Source: CAZSNT01 sp964607765
GTDB lineage: Bacteria > Verrucomicrobiota > Lentisphaeria > Oligosphaerales > JABHEG01
Assembly: GCA_964607765.1 (NCBI GenBank)
Contig: CAZSNT010000114.1
Span: 1-34,365, forward strand
Direction of reading: 5' to 3'
DNA: 34,365 bases
Shown: positions 34,300 through 34,365 of the stretch, one piece after another
How positions within the stretch are numbered: the first letter of the stretch is position 1
Layout: every line of letters begins with the position of its first letter
Notes under the pieces: model-generated
Databases searched by the model: none
Told to the model about the DNA's origin: nothing
What the model saw: only the letters and a program-made list of their open reading frames with translations
Made by a program: the position numbers and the translations under genes

Positions 34300-34365
34300 G
34301 GCGGCATTCCCTGGGACCGCCGAGCACCAGCTCGGCTCTGTCGTCATCTGTGTTGCCCGGATGCC

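Noticed and set aside
1..34365. CRISPR arrays, tRNA or rRNA genes
   Set aside because: The repeats seen are palindromic pairs or coding tandem units, not regularly spaced direct repeats with unique spacers. No cloverleaf or rRNA-like segment was recognised by eye.

Overview
The window is a GC-rich scaffold fragment from an uncultured-type bacterium. A 100-N assembly gap at 16645-16744 points to a draft or metagenome assembly. The gene content includes an ECF sigma factor joined to a membrane anti-sigma/VWA protein, very long exported proteins, DUF4139, exported multi-repeat carboxypeptidase-regulatory-like proteins, a Tat-exported Gfo/Idh/MocA oxidoreductase and a URO-D-family protein. This suits the Planctomycetota/Verrucomicrobiota/Lentisphaerota or Hydrogenedentota type of lineage, but no rRNA or marker gene here fixes the taxon. 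Nearly all genes are on the minus strand, so transcription runs from high to low coordinates.

Region 1 (449-14500, minus) reads as one operon: ECF sigma factor, then a 1604-residue anti-sigma/VWA protein starting 3 nt after it, then a 2223-residue duplicated membrane protein, then a DUF4139 protein. A second anti-sigma/VWA gene without its own sigma factor (14735-17463) lies just upstream and is broken by the gap. A bipartite motif with identical spacing sits before both the sigma operon and this second gene, and is a candidate shared ECF promoter.

Region 2 (17745-21611, minus) holds a URO-D-family protein and an exported LamG plus GH39-like glycosidase. Region 3 (21823-22711, plus) is a two-gene module: a small protein overlapping an AbiEii-type nucleotidyltransferase.

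Region 4 (22727-31082, minus) holds a truncated third copy and two full copies of a nine-repeat exported protein with a cysteine-less thioredoxin-like end. Upstream of these is a gene whose frame is cut by a single in-frame UGA (29802-29804). Protein-like sequence continues through the UGA into a PDZ domain, so this is either a candidate selenoprotein or a recently broken gene. Region 5 (31410-34299) has a VapBC pair, a Tat-exported Gfo/Idh/MocA protein and an unrecognised 202-residue protein.

The intergenic spaces are rich in palindromic repeats: a GCCCGGCTC/GAGCCGGGC family (three loci), a MITE-like element with 13-nt subrepeats (two loci), and a perfect 49-bp inverted repeat. No tRNA, rRNA or CRISPR array was recognised.
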